Assembly (NCBI GenBank): GCA_963691655.1
Contig: CAVNUY010000006.1
Coordinates: 186,001 to 250,000 of the forward strand
Reading direction: 5' to 3'
Length of the DNA stretch: 64,000 bases
Origin: Toxonevra muliebris
Taxonomy: Eukaryota; Arthropoda; Insecta; Diptera; Pallopteridae
Below are positions 11,061-22,607 of this stretch, piece by piece. The first letter of the stretch is position 1; every line of letters begins with the position of its first letter. Made by a program: the position numbers and the translations under genes. The notes beneath the pieces are model-generated. The model was not told the DNA's origin, ran no database searches, and saw nothing but the letters and a program-made list of their open reading frames with translations.

Positions 11061-11830
11061 TTTTTTTCACTAGTTTTTAAAATTACGTTGTTGAAGAAGA
11101 AAACACCGTTACTTCCAAATACAGCAAACAAACGAAATGAACGGAAGTTTTTAGTTTTTGCTTTGAGTTTCCTTTCTTATTTTTTTCAACAAAGCAAATT
11201 GGTGTTTATTCTTCACTCCGGTATTATTTACTTAAAAAAAATAGCTAGATTTTTTTTTAAATATTTTCATTTTATCTTTCTACAAATTTTTCGCCTGCGG
11301 CGCTTCCTTCAAAGTTACATGTAAATTCAACTGAATCGATATCTTTCTTTATTTTTGTAAAAATATTTCACTTGAGGCGCTTATTTCCATGCCATTCTTA
11401 TTTACTATATGAACATATTTTTCCTTTTTGTTTTTATAGGTTCACCCATTCGCTTACATATTAAACGGAAGAGTTTTTTATTTAAAAAAGCTAATTTTTA
11501 AAAAAGCCCGAAATAAAACTGCATTTCCTTATACATGTAAATTTGGTTTACTTTTGAAATTTTAATGAAAGAATCACAAAAACGACCATAACGCTCACTG
11601 TGTGTTGTGATCTTTTTTGGGGCAGCCATAGCGCCAAAATGATTGATTTTGGGCGTAATGGCCATTCCTAGGGCGGTCATAACGCTCAACGCTGTGGGTG
11701 GTATGTTCGGGAACTTCCTGAAAAACGCAACATTTTCTTGTTTTATTTTTTTTAACAATTTTTCTGGATTTTTGCAGCAGGAAGAACATTTTTCACCTGT
11801 ATGGCGTTATTTCCACTTCGCCTGCTAAAA
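11061..11830. other. AT-rich intergenic stretch
   Basis: No gene recognised. Around 11580-11710 the motif CATAACGCTCA and related GCGTAATGGCC strings recur, suggesting an old repeat that may be connected with the inverted repeat just downstream. Confidence 0.4.
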
Positions 11831-11831
11831 A

Positions 11832-11920
11832 TTATGGCATTATTGCACTTTTAATTTGGAAATAACGCAACATCGCAAATATGGTATTATTTCCCAATCA
11901 AAAGTGCAATAAAGCCATTA
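11832..11920. repeat. Imperfect inverted repeat (stem-loop)
   Basis: Arms 11832-11866 and 11885-11920 are complementary over about 35 bases with few mismatches; the shared core is ATTGCACTTTT. The spacer is about 18 bases. This could be the tip of a MITE or an unclassified foldback. Confidence 0.7.
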
Positions 11921-11934
11921 TGGCGTTAACGCAT

Positions 11935-12330
11935 ATGGCCTAATAACACCCCTCTTTGTATTATAATATAATAATATTAATAAAGCAGATCGATTACCCA
12001 TGAGCCAATACATATTTCGCAATCTTATTTCTAGTTCTTTTTTCTTTTTGACGTGAGCGTTCCATCTAAGTTTAGAATCCAGGGTCATACCTAAGTACTT
12101 AGCGGTGTTATGGTATGGGATTTGCACACAATTTATGGATGGCGGGAGATATAAAATTTTGTTATATGTGAAGTCTATATGGACCGATTTCGTTTCATTT
12201 AGTTTTATGCGCCATGTGGATGTCCACTCAAATATGTTGTTTAGATGATGTTGGAATTTTGCGATTGACTCAGCCTGTGTTTTTTCAACCGACAGGATAG
12301 CAGTATCGTCTGTAAATGTCGCCGTGATTC
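11935..12330 (-). pseudogene. Jockey-clade LINE RT fragment
   Basis: One continuous minus frame begins at the active-site region with TFTDDTAILSVEKTQAES (the usual A-D-D became T-D-D), then TWRIKLNETKSVHI and IPYHNTAKYLGMTLDSKLRW, and ends after NMYWLMGNRSAL. These match jockey-type RT between the catalytic aspartates and the thumb. Both ends are truncated; there is no endonuclease nearby. Confidence 0.85.
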
Positions 12331-14829
12331 AAGGTTATCTAACAACATAAACCAAATGCAGCGTATCAGCTTGCGTATCGTGGGATTCGCCTCATCAGCA
12401 TTATGACTGCCAAGCATGGGAACCGCCGACTTAGCATTGTAATGTTTCTCTAACTCTTAAAATAGAACCACACGTCTCACAGTGCCCCGTCCCCATATAA
12501 AAGTTGGACAAAAATAAAAGGAGTTATTTGAATTTGATGAAACTTAATTTCCTAAAGGATTATGGCATAATGATTTCGTTTTTTGGTACCGGTTACACTT
12601 TTTTATAAAACCGGTTCTTATCCAATTTTTTTACTTTTTAAGATACTATATAAATTATTGCTTGAATTTGGACGCGCCTAACTAAAAATTAAAAATACCA
12701 TTTGCTAAAGGCTTATAGTATGCTGATTCTAAAATCGGTTTTTTGGTACCGATTTCGGTTTTCAGATAAATTTTTTTTTGCAGAAGCTTCAAAATTAAAA
12801 TAAATTAAAATATCAGCAACTATTTTTTAAATATTGCCAATTAAGAACCTATGCTCCATCATTTCTTTCGGTTTGGGATAGAACACTATTTAAAATACAA
12901 CGCTAACTCACCTTCTTAAAATGTTCAATGTCAACATATTTACTTGAGGTTTGTCACTAATAGGTTAAAATTTATGTTTTAGAATGTTTTGATGACCAAG
13001 CCATGAAAATTATGGTACCAAACAAATTTCTTTGAAAAGTTTAATAAATTTCTTAAATTTTTTTTTTTTGTATTTAAGAGTATTAGTAAATATTGATTTT
13101 TTCCTAAGGTTGGACGAAGTTGGCCAATTTTTTTCCACCATTTAAGAAAGTAAGGATAGCTATTAACAAAAAAAAGGCACGAGACCACAGCCTTTTGCGG
13201 CCTAATGCTTTATATTCTTTACTGAAGTTGACGAGTTTTTAAGTTTTTTTCTGAAAAAATATTAATTTAAAAAAAAATTCTAAAAAAAGGTTCAGTTAAA
13301 AAAAAAAAAATTTATGTTGTGAAGTAGGTAATATTATTTCTCTTTTAATACAAAAAAAATGAAAGCGCTGTCAATGATACCTGATTTTTAAGCAATTTTT
13401 TTGTAAGAGTCATAAAAATTTCAATTTCTTATTTCAATATTTGCTTCTTAAATTGATCGACTTTGGCAAGTCCTAACTCCTTCAAAACACAACCGCTGTA
13501 AAAAATATTTTGAATTTGTTATACATATTCCATGACCTTTAAAATGACATCAAAATTTTAATGATCGGAAACATAAATTTTTTTGATTTTTGTCCACTCT
13601 CGAAGCGTCTGTTCAATTCAATGTCTCAAGTTTGAGTATCTTTTATTCATTCATTGCTTCTCTTATCAACATATTACATATATACAATTATATATATATA
13701 ATAATACATTGAGTATACATATAAATATATATACATATATGTTTACCCAAATGCACTACAAGCATATTGATCATCTTGGAGCTAAGTTAAGGGTAGCGAG
13801 TAAATTACTTTAAAGTCGGGCTTAAGTAAGTGTGAACCGCGAACTCCTAAGAATTAATTGTGAATCCTTAAGTGAAACTATCATAGAATTTAATCGTGTA
13901 AAAAATTAATTGAAAATAACATTAATTGCAAATAACAACGTAAATGTGTTTGTTAACAATGAAAATAAAAGTACTTAAAAATATAACGGTAGTGGTATCT
14001 TCAGTGAAGATAATTGGAATCAAATTTGCAATTCTGGCTTACATTTCAAATATCAGTGGCTTATATAGGATATAGAAAGATTAAGAACTATCACTAACTA
14101 TTGAGAACATTAGTGTACAAATTTTGAAAAACTGTCTGATCTATGGGATTTGACAGTAATTTCTTTTCATTCATATTTTTTCATTTTAATTCACATTTTT
14201 TTGTTTTTGACAAAAATATTTCAATCTCTTAAAAGTACACTGATACCACAAATTCTCACATTTTCATACAGTTTTTACCCGATATGCATTTAATATTTTG
14301 TTAATAAAAATGGAATCCGTAGCCAATTTTTTTTTTTTGTTATTTAGTTAGGAAATTATATTTGACATTTTTATATATTATATATACCTTCGCAAGATAG
14401 GAACAGTCCTGAAATTTGTTTTTCTAAAACCACATTTTTTTCAAAAAAAAAATGTTCTTGTTTTTTTTTATGAAATATATTCTTCATATATAACACACCC
14501 ATATAAAAAAAAAAATAGTTTTAAGATTATAACTATAGTTAAACAACAAAAGCTTCCAAAAAACGCTTCAAAATGAATGCTAATGAAATATTTATGAATA
14601 GAAATTAAGAAAAAAATTGACGCGTCAAAAAATGATTTTTTTCCGCTCTAGGTCCCCCAGAAATAATATGGCAAGAAAAGTAAAGTCCAAAGAAAATGAA
14701 AAATAAAAACTTACATTCATTAAAAAAAAATTTGAATATCTATGAAAAAATTAACAATTTTTGTTTACTTTACGACTTTTTGCTTTTGAAGCAAAAGCTA
14801 TGATGAATACTTAAAGTAGTAAAAGATTA
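12331..14829. other. Long AT-rich intergenic stretch
   Basis: No gene seen. GGTACCG-containing motifs repeat near 12575-12610 and 12730-12760. A TA-rich microsatellite occupies about 13675-13740. Short ORFs here look accidental. Confidence 0.5.
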
Positions 14830-15303
14830 TTAATTTCTACAACAAAATTTATAACATTTCCTTGTTTTATTAGACATCAATTGTTGATTATGCGGTGGAT
14901 ATGCAAGCAATTTTTTGATTGTCCATTCAAATTTTTGATGTGTAAACGAACTTTTCACGTACCCGGGGAAAAAATTTGACTTAAGTGATTTTGAATATGC
15001 TTGAGCTGTCTTGTTATAAAGACTTTGGTTAAGAGCAACCATTTTACAGTAAAGATGTTTTAGCACACCGATCGGCACATGGAAAGGATCCGATAGTTTA
15101 CCTTTATGAAGGACGTAGCAACTTGCGTTGTTATAGCTTTCCCTTTTTGAGTGCAACAAGTTTTTATGCACATCTGTCTTGAATAAAAAAGAAATTGGTC
15201 CCCGAAAATCTACAAAATCGTATCCGATCCTCCCGGACAGTTTTTCATGAATTTCATCGGCGTAAGTTACCTTTAATAAAGTTCCAAAGGTTATAGCAGA
15301 CAT
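14830..15303 (-). CDS. Unidentified ORF of 157 residues
   Basis: I do not recognise this protein. It starts MSAITFGTLLKVTYADEI and is basic towards its C-terminus, ending with a Cys-containing KCYKFCCRN. No transmembrane segment or signal peptide is obvious. A related stretch (about 50 bases encoding SGRIGYDFVDF here and SRRIGYD there) lies in inverted orientation at 15845-15895, so this ORF belongs to a repeated sequence. That makes a transposon-derived or duplicated gene fragment more likely than a single-copy host gene. There is no TATA box or polyadenylation signal I would rely on. Confidence 0.45.
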   Translation of the reverse strand: MSAITFGTLLKVTYADEIHEKLSGRIGYDFVDFRGPISFLFKTDVHKNLLHSKRESYNNASCYVLHKGKLSDPFHVPIGVLKHLYCKMVALNQSLYNKTAQAYSKSLKSNFFPGYVKSSFTHQKFEWTIKKLLAYPPHNQQLMSNKTRKCYKFCCRN

Positions 15304-15985
15304 TATGCCCCATAGAAATATTTAAGCATAACTGTAGGAATGGAGAACCCTGAACATAGTTATTTTAATTAATTCTGTTAGTTTAGACCCAACTTTTTTG
15401 ATTAAGAATCTCATCGAAGTCCTTGAAAGCTGATATAAAAGGGGTAACGACTATCGCACCTCCAACATATTAAAAAATTTGCCGATTTTCCTGGAAATCA
15501 GCATGTTGCAGGAGTTTTCAGCTGGCATTACCTTCAAATGACTTCAAATGAAGTTTTTTCCGCATATGGCATGGGAACCAAACAGTGCTAAAATAAATAG
15601 TTCACCAAACCTTACAATTTCGGCCAAACACACTTCTCTGCAACATAGACATCGTCATTTTCTTCAAAAAGATGTTTATTAACTGTGCAGTTGCAACATT
15701 TTCTTGTCAAAACTTAATGATTTCAATTTTAAGAAGTCTTTTTTCAAATCCCCATAGGTTTTCACCGCATGGAAAATAAGCTTATAATTTTAATTGTTGT
15801 TCTGCATATTGTAACCAACATTTTTTTTATTATAATGCACTAAATGAACATGAAGTTCATGGATAAACAGTCCAGGAGGATCGGATACGATTCTGTAGCT
15901 TCGAAATTTTGTTTATTAAGAGCAAAAGGATTTAAAATACACAAGTATTTTTTCGGCATCGGGGGCCATCTTCTTTTTCATTCAA
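15304..15985. other. Intergenic stretch with partial inverted copy of the neighbouring ORF
   Basis: Bases 15845-15895 on the plus strand (ATGAAGTTCATGG, then AGGAGGATCGGATACGATT) match 15200-15260 on the minus strand with several substitutions. Nothing else is recognised. Confidence 0.6.
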
Positions 15986-16245
15986 AACAGGTGTGTCTGG
16001 GATACCTCGTCTCCGCAGTGCAACCCAAATATTCTTCTTTTTAACACTGTCAAAGGCTTTTTCGAGTTCTATGAACAGCAGATGTACTCTCGACTTTAAT
16101 TCAACACATTGCTTAATAATAATGTGGATGGTATTTATTTGGTCTGCAAAAGAAAACTTACTGCCGAAACCGGCCTAGCAGGAGCTGATGAACGTTTCTA
16201 GATGATTTTCCAACCGGCTGAGAATTATAAGGGCAATGAGTTTTG
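15986..16245 (-). pseudogene. RTE-clade LINE RT, middle fragment
   Basis: The minus strand encodes KLIALIILSRLENHLETF, AGFGSKFSFADQINTIHII, FIELEKAFDSVKKKNIW and LRRRGIP, matching RTE-type RT around motif A; one internal stop interrupts it. Its upstream continuation is at 22608-23100, beyond a 6.36-kb insertion. Joining across the insertion leaves the LPAIAKL and LIALIIL parts in frame. The LINE is truncated downstream near 15986. Confidence 0.8.
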
Positions 16246-16563
16246 TGACGACATAAAATTATCAGTAATTTTAATCGCACAACCCTAAACCACTAGCACA
16301 TATGTATATGCCGTTAAAATATTTATTAACATTTATATTTAATTAATTATAATATATGAAGCGAACACGTTATTTTTGGTTCTTTTCTTTATTTTAATTA
16401 TGTTTTATAATATTTAAGTTGATGCGAAAAACTGTAGTTCCAAAACGGTACCTTGACAGAAATCGAATAGCGCAATCAGTGCTGTTTCTTACGCTCTTGT
16501 AGTTGGCGTGAGGGTTGCCTGAATGTATGAAAGTAGTAGAAAGAGTATGTGGGTATCGCCACA
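16246..16563 (-). repeat. Gypsy 3' LTR (inferred, about 318 bp)
   Basis: The minus strand begins TGTGGCGATACCC at 16563, right after a polypurine tract, and would end GTCGTCA at 16246, giving TG...CA ends. An AAATAAAG polyadenylation-like motif lies near 16390. The first 118 bases recur at 19728-19845 with one mismatch. Confidence 0.7.
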
Positions 16564-16580
16564 TGCCTCCCCCTCTTTGT
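16564..16580 (-). promoter_or_regulatory. Polypurine tract of the gypsy element
   Basis: On the minus strand AAAGAGGGGGAGGCA sits immediately before the LTR start, as expected for the plus-strand primer of an LTR retroelement. Confidence 0.75.
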
Positions 16581-16607
16581 AAAAAAAAAGGTAAAATAAA
16601 ATAGTTT

Positions 16608-18120
16608 TTAAGCTACAAAGTGAACAGTTTTTTTTGATTTTCTGACTTTATCGGCGTTGCTAGTGATCGGCTCTCGTGTTTCCTCATCGTCCAGTGCGAT
16701 GTATGCCGGCTTCAAACGATCGATGGAGACTGTGTTGTTTTTTCCATTAATAAACACTGTGTAGTATTTGTTGTGTCGACTGACAACTTTGTATGGTCCG
16801 TCGTATGGATGTGAGAATGAAGGTCCAATCTGCCCATGACGAACGAAAACATGGCTTGTGCGATCCAAATCTTTGAATTTGAAGACGTAATGCTTAGCGT
16901 GGCGTGACATTCGTTCGGGTGTTAAGTTTTGAAAATGAGTGCGTAGAGCTTGAACAAGTTCGGGTGCCTTAGTAATTTGTGTTGAGGGCGCAAGAAACTC
17001 TCCTGGTAGACGAATTGGTTCGCCGTAAACCAGCTCTGACGGCGTTGCCTCTATATCCTCTTTCCAAGCCGATCGAAGGCCAAGCAGAACGGCTGGAAGG
17101 GCGTCATACCAAGATTCGCTGTGACAGAGTAATGCTGCCTTGAGTTGGCGGTGTAGGCGCTCAACGAGGCCATTCGATTGAGGGTGATACGCTGTAGCTA
17201 TAAGATGTTTGGAGCCAAGAAGTTCGTTGAGTTTTTTGAAAATTTCTGATTGGAACTGCACCCCTTGATCAGAAGTAATCCTTATTGGCACTCCAAACCG
17301 AGCAATCCAGTTCAGCATTAGCGCGCGTGCAACGGTGTCAGCTCTCGCGTCCTCTAGTGGGATTGCATCTGGAAAACGCGTAAAACGATCAACTATGGTG
17401 AGGCATTGGCGAAATCCTCTTGATGATGGTATAGTCACCAAATCAATGTGGATGTGTTGAAAACGTTGTGTAGGGGGCTCAAAATTTCCAATAGGAGAGA
17501 TGTTGTGTCTGGTAATTTTGTTGCGTTGACACGAAATGCAGGTTTTTGCCCAGTCGCGACAATCTTTATTTACTGATGGCCATACGTAGCGTTCTGTAAT
17601 AAGTTTCCGAGAAGCCCGTTGTCCAGGGTGAGAGAGCGAGTGCAAAGACTCGAAAATTTGTTTTCTCAATTTTGTCGGCACGTAGGGTCGTATTTTCCCT
17701 GTTGATACGTCGCAGTACAATGAAACGTCTGGATCCGTGTATAAAATGCGTTGCAATTTTAATGATGAAGTTGAATGTTTGATGAGATTTTGAAGCTCGC
17801 TATCAATTGCCTGTTGAATAGCGAGCTCTCTTAGTGGCACAGCAGAAGAAATGGCGTCCAGACGTGATAGTGTATCTGCGACTATGTTTTCATTGCCTGC
17901 GATGTGCTTAATTTCAGTAGAAAATTGGCCGATGAAGTCTAATCTACGAAATTGCCAAGGTGACGCCTTTTCCAGACGCTGTTTAAAAGCGTGGATCAAC
18001 GGCTTGTGGTCTGTGTAAATTGTCACGTGCCTCCCTTCGAATATGTGTCTGAAATGCTTGACGGCTTCATCTATCGTATGTTGACAACTCAGATGATCTC
18101 TCAGCCAATTTTCTGCTAAA
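16608..18120 (-). pseudogene. Gypsy pol: RNase H C-terminal part and integrase
   Basis: In minus order: RNase H end (VTIYTDHKPLIHAF, ADTLSRLDA), then an integrase zinc-binding domain (HSLSHPGQ, CRDWAKTCISCQRNK) and a DDE core. The core has IDLVTIPSSRG, TSDQGVQF and YHPQSNGLVERLH, which hold the two aspartates and the glutamate with usual spacing. A C-terminal basic tail follows. Residues upstream of about 18120 in this frame are not RNase H. The frame is separated from protease-RT by a small deletion with frameshift at about 18100, where the RNase H helix is lost. Integrase inserts cDNA into the genome; it looks intact, but the polyprotein is broken. Confidence 0.88.
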
Positions 18121-19610
18121 AAATGCCAGTGGTTGCCAATCGTTTTCGTGTCGCTGCTGTAGAACTGCGCCCACTGCATGTTGGGACGCGTCGGTGAAAA
18201 TAGCCCACTCCGCATCACTTTTGGGATGAGCCAATTGCGTTGCTTCAGCCAATGCTTGTTTGCAATGTGTAAATGTAGTTTCCAAGACAGGTGTCCAAAC
18301 TATGGGATGTGTGCTTTTGACGTCAGGCCCCTCTAGGAGTTTGTTAAATGGTGCAAACAGCTGTGCGGCGTTTTTAATGAATTTCCTATAAAAGTTTATA
18401 GTACCTAAAAAAGCGCGCAAATTTTTTATTGTTGAAGGCCTGGGGAAATTTATAATTGATGAGACTCGCTCAGACAAAGGTTTAATACCCGATTTTGAAA
18501 TAGTGTGCCCTAGAAAAGCGACCTCATGTTGTGCAAGCGTTGTTTTGGCTGCATTGATTGTAAGGCCAACTTCCCGGAGACGGTGAAATAAAATACGCAA
18601 ATGTTCTGCATGCTGATTCTCGTCATTTGAGGCCACCAGCATGTCGTCGATGTAGGTGTAGACGAATGGCATGTCGCGCGTGATTTCGTCCATAAAGCGC
18701 TGGAACGTCTGTGCTGCATTTCTGAGCCCGAAAGTCATAAATGGGAACTCAAATAGGCCGAATGGCGTTATTATAGCTGTTTTTGGGATGTCTTCAGGCG
18801 CTACCGGTATTTGATTAAACGCGCGCACAAGGTCGATGGTGGAAAATATTGTTTTTCCGTGCAAGTTGGCAGCGAAATCTTCAAGGTATCTTACGGGGTA
18901 TTGATCGGGTATGGTGCGGTCATTCAGGCGCCTGTAATCCCCACAGGGACGCCAGTCCCCTGATTTTTTAAGTGCAAGGTGAAGTGGTGAAGACCATGGG
19001 CTGTTAGATCGTCGTGCGATGCCAAGTTTAATCATTTTCTCGAATTCCGTTTTAGCAATAGTGAGGCGGTCGGGAGCGAGTCTTCTCGCCTTGTTTGTGA
19101 CCGGTGAACCCTCCGTTGTTTTAATGTAGTGTTGAGTTTGATGCTTTGTGTTTTTAAAAGTACCTTCAGGCTTTGTTATTTCTGGAAATTGTGCAAGTAA
19201 TTTCCAGAATGACGACGTCTTATTTATTTGCATTGTTTTGACGGAGTACGAATCCATAGATGCAGTGCTGCCAACTGCTGATAATTTTGTTTGTTGATCA
19301 GTTATACGTTTTTGCTTTAGGTCGATGACAAGTCCGAAATGGCTTAAAAAGTCTGCTCCAATAATTGGTCGCGAAACATCTGCTAAAACGAAACGCCAAG
19401 TAAAATCCCTGCGAAGCCCAAAGTTAGGAGATTTGAAGACACAACCGTATGTGTTTATCATTGAGCCATTAGCTGCATATAACTGGTAGCTGAGAGGCTT
19501 TCCTGAGCCAGTCGATTTGTTGAAGGGGAAAACTGAAAGATCGGATCCTGTGTCTATCAAGAATCGTACTTTAGTTGACAGATCTGTTATAAAAAGGCGG
19601 CGTGAAGTAG
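18067..19610 (-). pseudogene. Gypsy pol: protease, reverse transcriptase, RNase H N-terminal part
   Basis: The protease motif is [12 protein letters not shown], near 19560, with a later PIIGADFL. The RT has [44 protein letters not shown] and the active site YIDDMLVAS, followed by LGHTIS and [12 protein letters not shown]. RNase H starts with [18 protein letters not shown] and ends in ELSTYDR with a stop at 18067. Family membership in Ty3/gypsy (Metaviridae) is clear from the order protease, RT, RNase H, integrase. Catalytic residues are retained; the RNase H break and gag loss make this copy non-autonomous. Confidence 0.9.
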
Positions 19611-19727
19611 TTGGAGAGTCGAGTGCCGCTACTAGCGACTCTCGTTGAAGTTTTCCTGAAACTTACAACCAGTGGTGCATTTTTGTGCGTTTGCACCAAA
19701 TTTAGCGTGATACCAACATAGTCCTGT
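19611..19727 (-). pseudogene. Gypsy gag C-terminal remnant
   Basis: A minus frame encodes [21 protein letters not shown], the Cys/His end typical of gag in this kind of gypsy element, leading directly into the protease frame. All upstream gag is missing: at 19728 the sequence switches to LTR-like sequence. The deletion therefore runs from inside the 5' LTR to the end of gag. Confidence 0.75.
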
Positions 19728-19845
19728 CGGTACCTTGACAGAAATCGAATAGCGGAATCAGTGCTGTTTCTTACGCTCTTGTAGTTGGCGTGAGGGTTGC
19801 CTGAATGTATGAAAGTAGTAGAAAGAGTATGTGGGTATCGCCACA
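19728..19845 (-). repeat. 118-bp direct repeat of the gypsy LTR start
   Basis: It matches 16446-16563 at 117 of 118 positions (a C/G change is the only difference seen). It begins TGTGGCGATACCC on the minus strand and ends GGTACCG. It is best read as a truncated 5' LTR. Confidence 0.85.
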
Positions 19846-22607
19846 TATATATATTTCACAGAACGGAAATAATACGGTACAACAAGAAGAAATTGATATA
19901 AAAGGACATGCATCGCACAGAAGGAAACACTCAGACTTAGATCGTGGTCTAAGGTAGTAACTTGGTGGTTCTATTGTCCTCTATTCGCTAGATTATATGT
20001 AATAAACCAACCGATGCGTCCGCACGGTAGGCTAGTACAAAAGAGTCGTTAGTTTATATCAGCAGAGCGTCCGCATGCTAGGTTCTTCATAAGACATTAT
20101 TCACATACAGCACATGCTGTAAATCTACCAAAATTATTAGTTGTAAACATGTTGCTAACCATGCTTTGCAACATTTTTGCACGTATGTTTATATTAACAC
20201 TGTTTTTAAATCACAGTGATTATTAACTTTTTTTTTTTGTTTCTTTTCTTTCTAAAAATTATTATTTAATGAATATTATTATTACTATTATTATATTAAG
20301 GCAAAAATATTTTAATGATTTAATAAAAAATAAAAACCCCACAAAATATGTATAAATACTTCTCGACACTGTATTCAATATTTGATCGAAAAATTTGTAT
20401 ACCAATTCTAACAACACTTTGCATTTGCACAAGTAGAAATTATGAATTAACCGTAATTCGAAAAATTAATATACATATTTATATGTGCAGTATTATACAA
20501 TTGTTGTTGTTTTCATATTTTTCTCTATTCTCTATTCTTTTACTTATGTTATTTTCACTAACTAAATTCACTGCACTGATATCATACTAGTTGCAAACTA
20601 GTGTCATACTAGTTTCATACTAGTTTATTTTCATGTAGCTTTTAGTCACTTAGATATGCAGATTTTGATTTTTATATTTCTTTTAATTTGTTTTTATGTA
20701 TTTTTCAGAGGTTTTAGATATAGTTTTTTGTTAAATTTAATATTCTTTTAGATACTTTTCTTTTATGCATGGGTTTTGGTGTAATATGTTTTTACCTCTT
20801 TTTCATCATTATTGTTTCAACCACTTTTTTTCTTATTATTTTTATTTCAGGGGTTTAGCTTGACTTTGTTTTGTCTATTTTTAACACATTTATAATATTG
20901 TAGATATTTTTAACTCACTATATATCCTTTTTAATACTTATTCTAATACTAAATTTATCTAACTAAACTAGGTTCTATCACTTCACTCCACATGCCGAAT
21001 TTCTCGTTTTCAGCGGACCCACGGGATTTTAATACATCACCTCTGAATGCGCAAAAGAAACTGAAACCTGCTTGACCGCTTCTGACACCTTGACCAATGG
21101 TTTGTGTGTGTGTACCTGAGTTGGTATGATAGAGGTTTTGTAGGTGTAGGCATTTAGTTGAGGTACATATTAGGTTCTATGTATTATGTATGTACTAGGT
21201 TTTATGTTGTTTAAGTTGGATTTATTTTAGGTATTATTATCTTATGTATTAGGTTTTATGTTATGTATTATCATTTTATGTATTAGGTTTCAAATCTAAT
21301 AGAGAAAAAAAAATAAAATTTGAAGAATAGCAAAATTTATGATCAACATTGTGGAATTTTACCCATGGTAGGAATTGGCACCAGTATAATGATTGTATGC
21401 CCCTTTCTCTCCCTTAAATGAATAAATGATCCAATGAAATATTGCGATTGCTAAAAATCGTAGAATAGTTAAATTTTAATGCAAAAATGAAATGAATGCA
21501 AGCATACAGATGTATGTGCGAATTTTATTAATTTTCATATTATTTACTTACTCTCTTTATTTTTTTTATATTCCGTAGAAAACTGATGAAAATGTTAAGG
21601 TTTGAGTTAAATTTTGAAATAAATTGAAAATTACCGACTGTACTTAGTTGTACTAAGCAAACGCAATTATCTGCCTTAACACTTCCACACAAGTTAACTT
21701 GAAGACGTCTGGAATCGCAAAGGATTAGAAAATGGCTTTTCTTGACGAGGTAAGCTCTGTCTAGGATAATGAATCATCAAAAATTAGAGAGAGTAACAGT
21801 ATTTCTACCGTCGGAAAAGAAAATAATTAATAAAAATTTGGACATAAGGAACTTAATTCAAATTATGGTGAATAAGTAGTGTGGTCTGTTTCTTCTTTTC
21901 GCACACAGATGGCGACTCAAACGGAAGTGATGTTTTTATGTGTGAACATTCAATTAACCAAAATGAAATTGTAAGCGGAAACTGCTTGAGCTACAAGCGC
22001 CCCTACATAACTTGGTGGTTCTATTGTCCTCTATTCTCTAGATTATATGTAATAAACCAACCGATGCGTCCGCACGGTAGGCTAGTACAAAAGAATCGTT
22101 AGTTTATATCAGAATAAGACATTATTCATTCGTGAGGTATTAATTGGATCTTGGCGTAAGTCCTTACGTCAAGATTAAGTTTCCACTGAGGTATTAATCG
22201 GCACCAGGGGGTCGTATCCACGTACCCTGGTGTAGTGAACACACGTAGTTGCCACGGACCATACAACAAACGACAATGACCTAACCATCGTATCACGAAC
22301 ACACACAAAGAAAACATACGAACGCAAACCGAGCGCCAAGGAAGGCAAACGAAGACAAACGAGCGCCAAGGAAGGCAACGAACGTCCGAGAAGGACGATT
22401 GAGGGGCTACAAGGAACAAGCAAAGACTGTACGAGGTACCAAGAATAAAAACTAATCAAGTGTATTTAAAACCAACCGTGAAGAAAATAAAGAAACAAGT
22501 GAACTAAGAAAATCGAAACGAACTATCGTGAGTTATTATTTACGCACCCTGGTTACTAGCTGAGTATACCCTGACGAAAAGAAAAGGAACCAGGAAGGTT
22601 CGTTACA
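19846..22607 (+). repeat. LTR-like block of unclear origin, AT-rich interior
   Basis: Two direct repeats of about 100-140 bp occur: 19963-20105 and 22009-22125. Both contain ACTTGGTGGTTCTATTGTCC and GTAATAAACCAACCGATGCG; the first has an extra 28-bp piece. Upstream of the first copy is a TATA-like GATATAAAAGG (about 19895) and a CACTCAGACT initiator-like site about 35 bases later, so U3-R-U5 structure is possible. Between them (20110-22005) is AT-rich sequence without recognised genes, with an imperfect TTATGTATTAGGTT minisatellite at about 21170-21300. Bases 22330-22380 duplicate GAGCGCCAAGGAAGGCA. Confidence 0.5.
22150..22232. repeat. Two adjacent perfect or near-perfect hairpins
   Basis: CTTGGCGTAAG pairs with CTTACGTCAAG across a two-base loop (about 22152-22175). 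CACCAGGG pairs with CCCTGGTG about 15 bases apart (about 22202-22232). They lie in the LTR-like block and might be RNA structure or remnants of terminal repeats. Confidence 0.6.

Larger units (their letters stand above)
16246..22607. mobile_element. Compound LTR-retroelement insertion in an RTE LINE
   Basis: The insertion starts TGACGAC, ends GTTACA (TG...CA termini), and is flanked by a 6-bp repeat GTTTTG (16240-16245 and 22608-22613). It contains a minus-oriented Ty3/gypsy element (16246-19845) and an LTR-like block (19846-22607). The two ends do not carry the same LTR: read on the minus strand the right end begins TGTAACGAACC, while the gypsy LTR begins TGTGGCGATACC. Either two LTR elements recombined or one is nested in the other. 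Confidence 0.7.

Noticed and set aside
13675..13740. Replication origin or matrix-attachment site
   Set aside because: It is simply a TA-rich microsatellite; nothing specific supports a function.
16246..22607. Endogenous retrovirus with an envelope gene
   Set aside because: No envelope-like ORF is present; pol is followed directly by the polypurine tract and LTR.
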